Notes: generated from the letters alone by a model not told the origin. Shown: positions 26,123 through 37,520, counted from the stretch's first letter. The stretch: 64,000 nt of DNA from Gymnopilus junonius (GCA_015501075.1 JADNYJ010000042.1:124001-188000); one strand, 5' to 3'. Program-made: numbers and translations.

Positions 26123-27987
26123 ATGTCTGAAGGAAAGAAAATCGGTTACGGTGAGATAATACTCTGCGTACAGAGGCTTTTGAAAAATCCTGACAGACCG
26201 GCGGAAGTGCGACTCGGCAACTCTGGGTTGAAAGTTTCGAAGATCATCTTGGGCTGTATGTCTTATGGCACCCCGGAGTGGCAGGCCTGGGTTCTGCCAG
26301 AGGAGGAGTCGATCAAGCACATCAAAGCAGCGTGAGTGTCTTACAATACAGAGTTTGCTGCCACGATGTGTTATTGACATAATTCGAGCAAGTTATGATG
26401 CAGGTATCAACACTTTCGACACTGCCAACGTAATCCATCTTCCCATTCTCTGATTCTTACCACTAAGTTTCTGCGTCTTATACTAGGCCTACTCCAATGG
26501 ATATTCCGAGATTGTCCTTGGAAAGGCTATCAAAGAACTTAAGCTTCCTCGGGATGAAATAGTGATCATGACCAAGGTCAGTTGATCAGCGATTTGAATT
26601 CAGAGTCAGTACTGTATTGATATTCTTCGCAGCTTTTCTTCCCAGTCGGCAAGACTCTAAAATCCGCTTGGATAACAGACCCAGATGCCCAGGGATATAT
26701 CAACTTGCATGGTCTTAGCCGAAAGGTCGGTCTTTTCAACATCAAACATAACAAAGTTTACTAATCCGGCTCTGAGCTCAGCATATCTTCGAGTCCGTAA
26801 AGCACAGTTTGGAGCGCCTTCAGCTGGACTACATTGACGTTTTACAATGTGAGATATTTCTTTTCTATACATTCCCAATGCTGATCGGAATTTGGACGAA
26901 CGCAGGCCATCGCTTTGATCCCAACACGCCAATCGAGGAAACGGTATTGTTTCTCATCAGAGTACATGTTTCAATTGTCTCAAAAACAGTAGATGCAAGC
27001 ACTTCACGATGTGGTCAAGGCCGGATATGTACGATACATTGGGATGTCCTCCTGTTGGGCTTGGCAATGTATGTAGTTCCATCATCGTAAGAAACGGTAG
27101 CCTTTAACTAACCAACTCTTCTCAAAGTCCATGCTATGCAGAGTGCGTCTAATCTCGATAAATATCATTCAAATTCCAATGCAAATCTTCTTTTCTCCTA
27201 GACTACGCCATCAACAATAAGCTAACACCGTTTATCTCCATGCAAAATCACTACAACCTCATCTACCGCGAAGAAGAACGCGAGATGTTCCCTACACTCA
27301 AGGTGCTTATGTTTCAAGCTACCGTTCCCACTGCTGTGAATTCTGAATGATCGTTTTCCCCTGCCTGTTTCCAGTACTTTGGTGTTGGCTCGATTCCGTG
27401 GTCTCCTCTCGCTCGTGGTCTGCTCACCAGACCATTCGCCGCCAGAGGTGATACCGTGAGGGGAAAAACGGACAAGTACGTAATTACCATAGCTCAATGA
27501 GTTTCGAAGAGTTTCAATTCCCGCGACATGTCAGATGGGCATCTGGGTACAGCGACAACAAGGGCACAGAGGAAATAATCAATACGTATGTGGTTAATCC
27601 CACTTTGGTGGCTTTAAGTGCTGATGACGACTTTCTCATGTTTCATAGTGTCGAGAAAATCGCGAAACAGAAAGGCCTCACGATGGCGCAAGTTGCCTTG
27701 GCGTGGATTTTATCTCGAGAAGGTGAGTAGACTTTCGTGGAAAACTTGCAACAGAACAGGAATTCTGATGCGAGATTAGGCGTAACGGCCCCCATCGTCG
27801 GCACCACTTCTTTGCAGAATTTAAAAGATCTAATCGGTTTGTTCTCTCGCCCGGAGCCGTCCGTTTGTCAAGTTTTGATTCTGACGTGGTTGATTCACCA
27901 GACGCAGTTAATGTACAGCTCACTGATGAAGAAAAGAAGGAGTTGGAATCTCCTTACCTTCCTCAGGCCGTTTTCGGTCACTTCTAG
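26123..27987 (+). CDS. Aldo/keto reductase, aryl-alcohol dehydrogenase-like
   Basis: NADPH-dependent (beta/alpha)8 oxidoreductase of the AAD group, which reduces aryl aldehydes and related carbonyls in the cytosol. Fourteen exons: 26123-26331, 26393-26429, 26487-26576, 26633-26725, 26782-26848, 26906-26943, 26993-27068, 27128-27142 (15 nt), 27202-27302, 27375-27475, 27535-27587, 27649-27722, 27780-27836, 27908-27987. Motifs: RLGNSGLKVSKIILGCMSYG; GINTFDTANAYSNGYSE (catalytic Asp and Tyr); VIMTK (Lys); DVLQCHRFDP (His); MSSCWAWQ; SIPWSPLARGLLTRP; APIVGTTSLQNLKDLI. All exons join in phase. The roughly 20 residues between MSEGKKIGYG and AEVRLGNSG are unusual. They may be an unspliced 46-base intron (GTGAGA to GACAG, 26151-26196) that would need one extra base, or a real insertion. 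Confidence 0.88.
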
Positions 27988-28139
27988 GAATTCCGCTCGA
28001 GTTGAACAATGATGACACATGAATTCGGGGGCATACTCGTTACATATGCAGTTGGGGCGATATATAGGAAGCATTCACGTACGATGTGGAAAAAAAATAT
28101 TCTTTGTCAATTTGATGCTTTGTTAGACGCAGCGATTAT

Positions 28140-28353
28140 CACTGCTGGCACCAACCTCTGTTTCTTTGGGAAACAGCATGAAAGAAACACGTCACCTGAT
28201 TTGTTTTTAGATGTTTCTCCAGAAACCAGCATTCGGCCTTGCCTAATTTGGTATGGCCGACCAGTGTTTCTCAAGAAAACAGCGGAAAAAAAGTCATATG
28301 ACGTGTTTCCCAGGTACTGTTTCCTCAAGAAACACTACTCAGTGCCAGCAGTG
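28140..28353. mobile_element. Short terminal-inverted-repeat element (MITE candidate)
   Basis: The ends are CACTGCTGGCAC at 28140 and its reverse complement ending at 28353. The similarity of the two arms continues for about 50 bases (GTTTCTT, GGAAACAG, AAACACGTCA blocks). TAT flanks both ends (28137-28139 and 28354-28356), a possible 3-bp target duplication. The interior contains several imperfect GTTTCT-n-AGAAAC palindromes. A 123-codon frame across it is not considered a gene. Confidence 0.7.
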
Positions 28354-28393
28354 TATGCTTGTTTGGTCATGGAAAGATGAAAGAAGCAAAAGT

Positions 28394-28472
28394 TCGGATA
28401 CGGGGAATCGAACCCCGAGCTGCCGCGGAATCTCGTGAGAGGCGGCAATGTTAGCCGTTACACCATATCCGA
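28394..28472 (-). tRNA. tRNA-Glu (CTC) with 8-nt intron
   Basis: Minus strand. The acceptor stem TCGGATA pairs with TATCCGA; the D arm has GGTGTAACGGCTA; the T arm is CGGGG TTCGATT CCCCG. The anticodon loop is CTCTCA plus C, giving CTC, and the stem GCCGC pairs with GCGGC once the 8 bases CGAGATTC at the canonical 37/38 position are removed. A TTTT run follows the 3' end on the minus strand, as expected for RNA polymerase III. Confidence 0.92.
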
Positions 28473-28605
28473 CATGGAGTAGAAGTCTATTCAATTTATT
28501 ATTTACCCATATGATTCCCAATGGTGATTCATAATTACTGTTCTATATTTCGCCAGGACCTTCATTCAAATACAACCTTGGTTACCACGTTGAAGGACTT
28601 GATTT

Positions 28606-31600
28606 CTATCTGTCAGTGCGGATTAAATAAAATAAAACCGCAAAAACTGACCCGAAGCGCGCCTGTCCACTGTTTAGGATCCTCAGTGGCGTTCCCAGAT
28701 AATCCGCTGTAGTGACGTAAACCGCATTACCCCACCATGTCTGAATGTTATCTTTTCCAATGGCACCATTGTTAGGATACTGCAAACTGTTTGCGCCAAT
28801 GATCATGAGAAGAAAAAATTTCAACGAAAGACAAGTAATGCACCAGAAGAAAATCAGGATCACTCCAATGGCGACGCCTGAATCAAGTGCGGCCGATAGA
28901 ACATCTGATATACGATATCAAGTCAGGTCAGGTCCTTTTCAGGGATGACTAATGACAGAAGCTCACAGTTGTACTTGGTCCACCATGCGAAATGGCGTTT
29001 CCTAATGATATATTGGAAAACAAATCCGACCATTCCCCACGTAACGTAGTTGACGGCGTTTGCAGGCGGGAGCGCATTTGTTCCAGCGAGAATGACCCTT
29101 TCGTAGCAGTGAATAATGATGAAAGGCGTATTTACGACTGACATACGGTATGCTGTAGCAAGTATAGATCAGCATCGGAGAATGAGAAATAGTAAGGATA
29201 GACCGACTTTACATAGCGAATCCAGGATTTTGGAAATTGTTTGAGAAGCAGCCAAGCGATAATTGGCAGAACAAATCCGATTGGGAAGAAAAATAGCAAC
29301 GCTGGACCAGAAATTTAGTCTCAACTAGGACCATAAATGAATGACTCCAATTCACCACTGTTATTCAGCATTAGGTACGCCGAGGTCAAATATTAATTAA
29401 AACGTCGACATACTAATAGATCTGCCCTTTCGAGAACTGCCGAGCAGGGCCTATAACTCCCCATATGATAGACGCCGTCCCGAAGACCTCAGTAAATGGA
29501 CAAATAAACCTAGAAGGGTGATATCATATCTATTTGACATATACGAGGTGGAATATCATTACCCGCTTTCTTGGTCTGGACTACACAAGCCCCTAAACAA
29601 GTAGATTCAGCAACAAGCTCAATTAAACCAGGCGAATGAGACGCACTCGATATTGGTAAACATCCAGGATTGCACGGCAAGTTGGACGGTCCCGGCTATA
29701 ACTGCGCAAATGACCTTAAATTTTTAGTCAGTTAGTATAGACGAGATATACCTGACGATTCCAGGGCCTACCTGTGCGAAAAACATTGTTCGAGGTGGAA
29801 TTTTCATGTAGCTAAGAAATTAAGATGTATGTTAGAATGAATGACAATTGTCATGCGATCACGCACTGTCCCAACTTGAAATCGGAGGAGAAGGTCAAGG
29901 CTAGAAGAAACAGAAGGCGTAAGCGTGAGATCGGAAGAGACGACTTGATTGACCTTGAGTCATGGTTATATAACCCCAAGTCTTGAACAGCATCATGGCG
30001 ACAGGACGTCCAGGAAGCGCGTATCCAACAATGAGCTCCGCAATAACACTTACAAGGAAAGAGGTGCGTGGTCAATTAAAAGAAGAAGGGAAAGGATGTA
30101 TTTGCAACTCACTTCAAACCAATTTGTTGGTTGGTGATCGCCTGAATTATTCCGCAGGGAATGACATAGATGAAGGCTATTGAACAAGTAATTTACTGCT
30201 ATTTAGAAACGGTTTGAGAAGTAGTCAACTGCTGCTTACAAATCGACAGGGCTAGTAGGAAAGCTACAGGTCGGAGAGTGAGTCGATGACATTTTGGAAA
30301 GGCACAAATAGTTGCTCACCCCAAATAGGAAGCTCCGTCTTGAGTATTTCAATCGATATGACCGCAAAAATGAACATGCTAACTAGCACCAAAATGTCCC
30401 GTATCAGGATTGCCTCCATCCCAACGCGCATCACAAGAAGAGCACATACCAAACGTTAACCCATAATACCATTCGGGCACTCTTGCGTAACGAGACATCA
30501 GCCGCGCATGGACATCAGGTTGCTCATAAAGCGAGCGGCGTGCCTGAGTCCAGATTTGTCTCCCGTAAAAGAAGAACGCGTGAGTGAGGGTGGCGGTGAT
30601 AGTGGCAAATGAAAGCCCGTAAGAAACTGCAAACGTCGCTCTTAATATTGATAAATGTACAAGTGAGCGGACGAGGAGGGTCACAGGACTGTAGGAGCTT
30701 ACGATAGGAAGAGTGGACTGTAGTTCTTGTATTCTGCAATGTTCAGAGACGCATCTGGATTGATGATGCGGGTGACGTTGTAAGGATTACCCGTGTTGTC
30801 GTATGAGTTTCGAGTTGACATACTAGTTTAAATTAGTAACGGTACGATAATTGAAGTTGAGTCATACTTACGGGAGGTACTGAGTGTACCAGGTATTCGT
30901 ATACTGATATAATACTCAACACTGTTATTTGGTGAGAAGAGGAACGTCCTTCTCACATATATTAAAGGTGTAAAAATCCCTAAAAATAGATATCCTCGGT
31001 TTAACCTTCGTCGACAGATTGCAAGGAAGCCTATGACGGAACTCACAATAAAAGAGTAAAAATCCAACAACGATATTAGCCTCTGCCCACCCTGTAAAGA
31101 GTTGATAAGGTGAATGAATGACTTCCAAAAAATACGTACAAGGTGTTGCCAGACTACATATGTGAACAGCATCATAAGACGGAGAAGATAATAGATAGTG
31201 ACAATAAAGGAAATACGTACGGACTGCCAATGTACGCAATCTGCGCCCAGTCGAAAGAGAATAGGCTGAAATGACGGAAGGCTCATCGTAAATCCTTCAA
31301 AATTCAACGTTGCTCAAAGAACGTACCTCATACCCTGTCATGAGCAATACTGAATTTAATGAATGTCATTTTTGACAGTGTAGCTAAATATCACGTACCA
31401 GTCCGTGAAAGTATCCAAACATCTGATTGATGATCTAATAAAGCCTAATCAATATTTCAAGCATATCGCCTATGGAGAAGGTACATACCACATTGTCTGG
31501 AGCGATCCAGCAGACCTATGAGATGGCATTCTGAGTCTCATCTGTGGTCTGATTTATGTGTGACTTTCTTACCCAGGAAAAGGTGCTGCCGTGCAGAAAA

Positions 31601-33094
31601 TAAGTATCATAGCTAATTGGACTCATTCTCTGCTAAGGCTCACCTGAGCGCTTGAAAGAGATAACCAGGGAAGAAATCTAAGCCAGGCAAGTCAGGCAAG
31701 ATGATGGTACGCTCCAGAAGAAAGCGTCTCTTACAATACACAGCAGATCCAACAAAACAGTAGAAAAAGAATCGTTCACGACTCAACCCTTTACGATCGC
31801 CAATTCCGGCATAAGTTTGAGAGTGGAGAGTATTGAATAGGGCGCAAATAACCAGATTGGCGGGCCAGACTGGATTTAAGAATCAAGCGTTCACAACGTG
31901 AATTTCAAAGATTTAAGTGCGCAAAGCATACTCATGGACGGAGGGTCAACCAAGAACCGTCGACTAATGCCTCCGATCGAGAACCAATAAGTTGAGTCGA
32001 CATGACGATCATCCACTGGACTGAGTAGCTCAGGTTAGTTTAAAGGTCAGAAGGGATAAAGTCTCGAAAGCGACTCACGTCCAAAGTTGAAAATTTGGTT
32101 ATAATACACTCTTTGAACGGCAATAACGTCTGTCTGTAGAAGAATTAGCAGTATGAGGATGCTTGAATGTTGAATACGCACGGCGTAAGCTGAGGATCAT
32201 GTAAAGGTAAGCAGCTTGCAAATGCTAAAATGAGGAGGTTGGCTTACCTGTACCAGCGCCGACCTGGACAAGGAAGCGGCACAGTGAGCAAAGTAAGATT
32301 ATAGTTATAAGATGTTGCAGGTCTTACGATGCCATGATGGTGATAAGGACCTGGAAAACATAAGAAGCTGACTTGGACATTTAGAAAGTAATCACACATA
32401 CATGCTCTTTTATCGTAAACGGACCAGGATTGAGAGGTATGCCGAAGAAGGTCACATTTGGGACGCAGCTTGCCCAAGCTCTTCCAAGAGGAAAAGACAA
32501 GAGCTGGGCGACAATCTACCAAAAAGAAAGACATAGCAATCACCACGAGGAATAATGAGCAATTGTATGTCAACTTACGCCTCCAATGCCGACAGAGGGA
32601 TACCGTAGGTAAAAGAATTGGTTCAGACCCTGAAGGAATTGCATTATGGGCTGAGGTCAAAGCGGTTTTAAGAGGACTTACCGGAATCAAAATTGACCAA
32701 AGTATTCCTGGAATAGTTTGTAGTGAGTTAGCATACGGTGTCTCTCCAAAAAAAGTTGCTTGACCCTCACCTATGACCCAGGATCGCACAGTTGAAACAG
32801 GCATTGAAGAATCGTCGGTATTGGAGACGGCTGATCTGACTTCTGGGTAGGGCGAGTCGTCGTCCGGCATGTTTGATTTAGGTTGGTCCAGCTCCAAGTT
32901 CGGGTCGTCAAAGTCTGGGGTGGAAGTGGTGTATCGATATCGGTGGCAACTATCGGAAATATCAACATCAAGACGCAGCAGACAAAAGAAATGGTCTCAA
33001 CTGATAGTAATCCCGCTCTCCAGCTCTTCCTTTCCATGATTTGTGACGTCCTCCTTCATAGGGGGAGGGTCAACGGATCTTCAATGTCGGACAT
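28606..33094 (-). CDS. Oligopeptide transporter (OPT family), about 37 exons
   Basis: Plasma-membrane proton-coupled oligopeptide/glutathione-type transporter of about 795 aa. It was read from ATG 33094 (MSDIEDPLTL) to TAG 28606. Family motifs: NPGPFTIKEH (NPG motif), HYMKIPPRTMFFAQ (KIPPR motif), WAEANIVVGF, MSTRNSYDNTG, DNIQTWWGNAVY. Exons (high to low): 33094-33002, 32914-32771, 32707-32682, 32629-32579, 32515-32402, about 32350-32329, 32263-32248, 32189-32182, 32133-32079, 32020-31932, 31869-31735, 31677-31644, 31585-31573, 31515-31489, 31434-31399, 31334-31327, 31265-31221, 31153-31140, 31091-31047, 30979-30957, 30903-30872, 30822-30703, 30640-30450, 30378-30320, 30263-30240, 30176-30113, 30048-29954, 29900-29867, 29811-29772, 29714-29647, 29592-29563, 29509-29414, possibly 29357-29356, 29301-29208, 29152-29147, 29097-28967, 28904-28606. 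One-base losses are inferred near 33063, 32328, 31982 and 30450; otherwise all phases agree. Confidence 0.9.
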
Positions 33095-35178
33095 GTCCGG
33101 CTCGAGTCTTGCTTCAGGTGGCTGTCACAAAGAAGAGGTCGTCCAGTCGCCAGTCGCAGGATTTCTTATAGGAAAGTGCCTGAGGTAAAAAGAAAATTAG
33201 CTTTCGAAGTCGCTCTTGCGACCATGCTGGAGAAGGTGGATAGAAGCGTTCTACGGCCGTGGAGGATCCTTTACTGGGTTTAGGTCAGGTAATGATCCAT
33301 TCTGATAGCCACTTATACTCACTCGTTCCGATACTGAAGCAAATGGCTACGCCCCAAATCGGCTCCTCAAGATACCTTAAAGAAACCTCGAGGAAGGGGG
33401 AAGTAAAGGTAAATTCATGGGTCACGCTTGGGTGCATATGGACGCATCAAAGAATGGGCGCCCATACTGATCCTGTTGAGCATTCGATGACGGAGGCGCG
33501 TGCACAAAGTGTCTAGAAGCCAGAAACGACTACGGAGGAGCAGATGGGCGGTTGGTTTCCATGAAGGATGTACAGAAGATTTAGACGGACAGACGTCCTT
33601 GTCAACCGCTTCGAACAACGTGGTTGACATTTTCGTGCATATGCGGATCAACGGGCCGAACGCAACAATCCAGTCCGCTCGTCGCCGACGACCGTCTCAA
33701 CCTTGCTCTTGTTCTCTCGTTCCTCATGGTATCTTTTCTTCTAGCCAAGTATCGATGTCAAGAAAAGTATTAGTACTACGATGCTGCACACGGATTATAC
33801 AAAGGTAATGTCGCTGGCTTTCTGCCGACTTCAACTTAGAATTTGCTCATTTGCATGGCGTTGGGTTTTTAGGATTTCGATTTCAACGAGAAGCAACTTT
33901 GATTTAAAAGAAGGACGTCAGGCCAATTCTCCGGTATTGGAGCAGCATTATCTTTACTTAACGACTGCTCTTTTTGATTATTCTTGCCAATCTTAGCCTC
34001 GCCTTCTTAAACGGCAGTGCAACTGATCGTCATCAATGATTTTGGGTGAATCGCGACTTGTTTCTCTCATAACTATCTGGATGCATCCAAGTCACTGAAC
34101 TCCTACCCGCCGATGTTAACGCTACACTTTTATCCTTTTACCCTTTGAATCGCGACTGAAGCCCTATGAATATTGAATGAAGGACCTGATGCATTTTGAT
34201 AGAGGACAAAGATTCTGGACACCGATAATGACAAGATTTAGGACTGTGGAGTATGGCGTAAGTTGTTCGTTTCTACGTTTTTATGGCTATTTGAGAGAAA
34301 GAAGCGTTGATTTTCGCATTTACTCTTCCTCCCTCAAATTATTTCCTTGCGCTGCGTTATCGATCACGTTCCGATAATCGAGGTTGTAGAGCATAGTCTC
34401 CAAATACCCGTCAGGTAATCCTTTTAGTATATCTTACATTGGTTGACATTCCTTTCAACCACCCTAGCTCCAGAAGTATAGACACTTTCGCATGCATCTC
34501 GAATCGCGGTAGACCAATAATGGGCTTTTCTCGCCACTTTCACGGGCCGCTCATGAACTTTCCCTTGCTTACGTTTGAACAGAAATTACTTCAGCGTCTA
34601 CGGGTCAAATCATCCTCATCGCTAATCTAAGCTTTGAGAGGTGTAACTGAGGATCATTAGTAAATTCATTCCGGGCAAGGGAATGAAAAGAGAATCATGA
34701 TCGCAATTGAGGGTATGGAGGGATTGCTATGTTATGATGGGCTAACCCCACCAAGTCCTTATTGAAGGAGGTCGTCTATCGCTCCAAATGGAATATCTTT
34801 AATTACCTTTCTATGAAGGTAAACGGCATTACATTTTTAGATGCCTTACAGGTTTATTCACAATCTTGTCGCATTTGTTCCATACTACAAAGCAGAAGAC
34901 CAGGGACCCACTTGCTCTCGTCCGCCTTGTTGCAGACCCCTGAGTTATCCCTGTTTCGGGTTGGTGACTGATATATTTTCTTACAGTACTGGTCTATATC
35001 AATTCTCTTCCCAGCCTGGTCCCAAAATTTCCTTGTTTTTATGTCAAACCTGCCAGATCTGCCAAGGAAGGCGTTCAACTTTTCGGACTGGTCGGAGATC
35101 TTCGCCACCAGGATCAAGCGGGTCATATTTCATTTGCGCGTAAGAGGCAGTGCCCGAGGACACGTATCGTGACATTAG

Positions 35179-35328
35179 GGGTGTTCATAGTAGCGTTTTT
35201 GGGCCATTTTTCGTTCGTTTTTCACTTCATTTTTCGTTCATTTTTACCGCCAACTTCAAAATCCTGGCAGTAAAAATGAACGAAAAATGAAACAAAAAAT
35301 GACCGAAAAATTGCTACTGTGAACCTCC
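35179..35328. repeat. AT-rich foldback repeat, copy 1
   Basis: A near-palindromic element. The left end reads GGTGTTCATAGTAGC and the right end reads GCTACTGTGAACC, so the ends are inverted. The arms contain repeated CATTTTTCGTTC-type blocks on the left and GAACGAAAAATG on the right, around a short centre at about 35252-35266. It probably forms a long hairpin. Confidence 0.65.
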
Positions 35329-36175
35329 AGGTCAGGAAATCCCCCCAAAACGAGCGAAAAATGGGATCAAAAATGAAAAAGGCGCTATTCGGCTGTCCGG
35401 CTGGGATTAAAGTCCGCTCCCAAGGGCTTACCGGTTGCCTACAGGTGTAAATTTCACAAAGTTCCGCATCTTAAGTCTGGTCTCGGAAAAATCTCTTAGT
35501 GTTTGTTTGTGAGAACTCAAATTTTGCACGTCAGGAGGTAATTTATGTAATGGCCATAGTATCGTATTACAGCTGTACTATAAGAGATAATGACAAAGAC
35601 TGTAGTAGAAATTCTTGGGATAGCCACAGAAGGTCGAAACAGCCGCCAAAGTTGCGGCATTGTCGCCAGATTGGAGGCGACAAGATCGCGGTCGTAGGGT
35701 CAACAGGCAGAGGTGTGAGGGTCATCAACCTTTAAGGTGTAGGGGCAATGGGAGCACAGTAACGCAGATGACTGACCGTAGCGACCCGTTTCCACACACC
35801 GCCCATCGCTCCGAAGCTGCTCGACACTCGTTCGTCTTGTTGCTTTGGTTTGCCACAGGCTAAAGAGGTGGTGTGGTTGGGTCGGTAGCGTCTGTCCTGC
35901 GGTTCAAAGCATGTTCTGCCGGCGAGGATAGCAGTAGCCTATCTACACTCTTTGTGAGCAATCCGCTCGAGGAGGGGGCTACGTGAGTCGCGACCGTCAG
36001 CTTCAGCTACGAATATTGCATGTACCTTACTAGAAGTAAACTCACAGATGTGTTCCGACCTCGGGCGTTGAGGAGAGCGACCGCGCGGAAGACGTTGGAT
36101 GGATGGTAGAAGGTGGGAGGAAGGACAGCGAGTTGACAGCGAGGCGAAATCAGTGGAGCAAACACTCGGAGCGGA

Positions 36176-36355
36176 GATTGAAACCAGCACAAAAAACGAG
36201 AATGAAAAATGAAGTGAAAAATGAGACGGTTGACGAAAAACACCTTCGAGAGGTGTTTTTCGTGATTTTCTCATTTTTGGACTCATTTTTGATGTCATTT
36301 CTGACAAAAAAAATGAAACGGAAAAACGAACGAAAAACGTTACCGTGAACCGCCC
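36176..36355. repeat. AT-rich foldback repeat, copy 2 (left end unclear)
   Basis: The right end AACGTTACCGTGAACC resembles the right end of the 35.2 kb copy, and the interior carries the same GAAAAATGA and TCATTTTT blocks. A hairpin GAAAAACACCT / AGGTGTTTTTC sits at about 36234-36262. No matching left terminal repeat was found, so the copy may be truncated. Confidence 0.55.
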
Positions 36356-36816
36356 TATTCGTTAACAATGATCTCGCCCATTTTTCATCCTCTTTACGTC
36401 CTCCAGTTGGGTCTCAATGCCTGGTTCAGACGAACCTCATGCCTCAGAGCCTACGTCAAGGGTAAAATCCCTCCTTTTATGCTCAATTCTAGACTGTTGA
36501 CACTGCTATCCTTCATAGCCCAGGATGTGGAGATGTGGAGGGGCGTACGAATATCCTATTCCTAAGCCAGATGGAAATCCTTGGGAGGTAGTCCTGGAGG
36601 CGCTCTTGAAGAAGGATAAGCTGCAGTGTGCGGCTTGGAAGGATGAGGTTCAGAACTTGTTGATCTTTGTGCGTCCGGTTCTGTTTTCTTTCCGTCAGCT
36701 TCTTGATGGCATTTATGATAAGGCAGGGCTATTCTCTGCCGTTGTGACTTCTTTCGTTGTGCAGTCGTATCAATCACTCCAGCCTGGATCAAATGACCTA
36801 GTCGTTCTCCTCTTGG

Positions 36817-36824
36817 ATCGTATA
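36817..36824. repeat. Target-site duplication, left copy
   Basis: ATCGTATA, identical to 37513-37520 on the other side of the element. Confidence 0.9.
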
Positions 36825-37512
36825 AGGACCCCTGATTACTCTGAAATAGGTCGGATAAAAATCCACCCTTCTGCGCGGCCGAAGGCCGCGCGAGCTCAGA
36901 TAATATCCACCCCTCTAGGGCAGGTTCGACAGCCTTGGGTACGATCCTATATCCACCCCAAGCCTGGGCCCTAGGCCGTAGGTAAGATACTGTCCACATA
37001 TGCCGAAGGTCGGCACCATGCCATCATTTGTCTGGCATCCAAAACTGAAGCCTTTAGGCCTTCCACGGTTCGAACATTTGCCGGCGAATGCTTTCCTTTA
37101 TCTCATCCCGGATTCTTGCATTCGAGTCGACAAGTCAGATTTATTAGAGTTGACCCCTACTTTTTTTGATCAAGTTTTCTCGAAGCTACTGATGAACGAC
37201 AAGCCGATTATAGCAGCGGTGGGACGGTTATTGAAGCGACGAAGGCAGAAGAAGGCGCTGAGCGAGGAAAATCGCGAAATAGAGTAGAAATGAGGCTGCG
37301 AGAATTATTACGATTTTTTTACGATTTTTAGGCAATTTTATCCATTTTTTTTCGATGTCAGATACGCCATCCACCCATGGGGAGGAAATTTTTTTCCTCG
37401 GATACGAAATCCACCCAAATTTGGGTCAAATCGGTCACTTTTGTGTCCACCCACGGCGGGCAAAAATCCGGGATTTCCGTATCCGACCTATCTCAGAGTA
37501 ATCAGGGGTCCT
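36825..37512. mobile_element. hAT-like non-autonomous DNA transposon inside the DUF6535 gene
   Basis: 688 bp with 33-bp terminal inverted repeats that differ at one position; both begin AGGACCCCTGATTACTCTGA. It is flanked by a perfect 8-bp duplication ATCGTATA at 36817-36824 and 37513-37520, as expected for hAT-superfamily insertion. The interior has a GC-rich palindrome (GCGCGGCC around 36876) and six TCCACCC-type subterminal motifs. It has a 95-codon open frame at 37000-37287 without recognisable transposase motifs. Confidence 0.9.
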
Positions 37513-37520
37513 ATCGTATA
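37513..37520. repeat. Target-site duplication, right copy
   Basis: ATCGTATA, immediately after the right terminal repeat GGGGTCCT. The host frame resumes with GCAACTCAATTGG. Confidence 0.9.

Larger units (their letters stand above)
33095..36416. other. Intergenic, repeat-containing
   Basis: Promoter side of the transporter, then sequence with no gene I can support. Two AT-rich foldback repeats near 35.2 and 36.3 kb are listed separately. Confidence 0.5.

Noticed and set aside
28009..28380. 123-codon open frame on + after the aldo/keto reductase
   Set aside because: It runs through the inverted-repeat element and its palindromes; the protein is low in recognisable features and the opposite strand is also open.
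36562..36999. 145-codon minus-strand frame
   Set aside because: Antisense shadow of the DUF6535 exon extending into the transposon.
37000..37287. 95-codon frame inside the first hAT-like element
   Set aside because: No DDE, zinc-finger BED or hAT dimerisation motif; too short to call a transposase. Mentioned in the element entry only.
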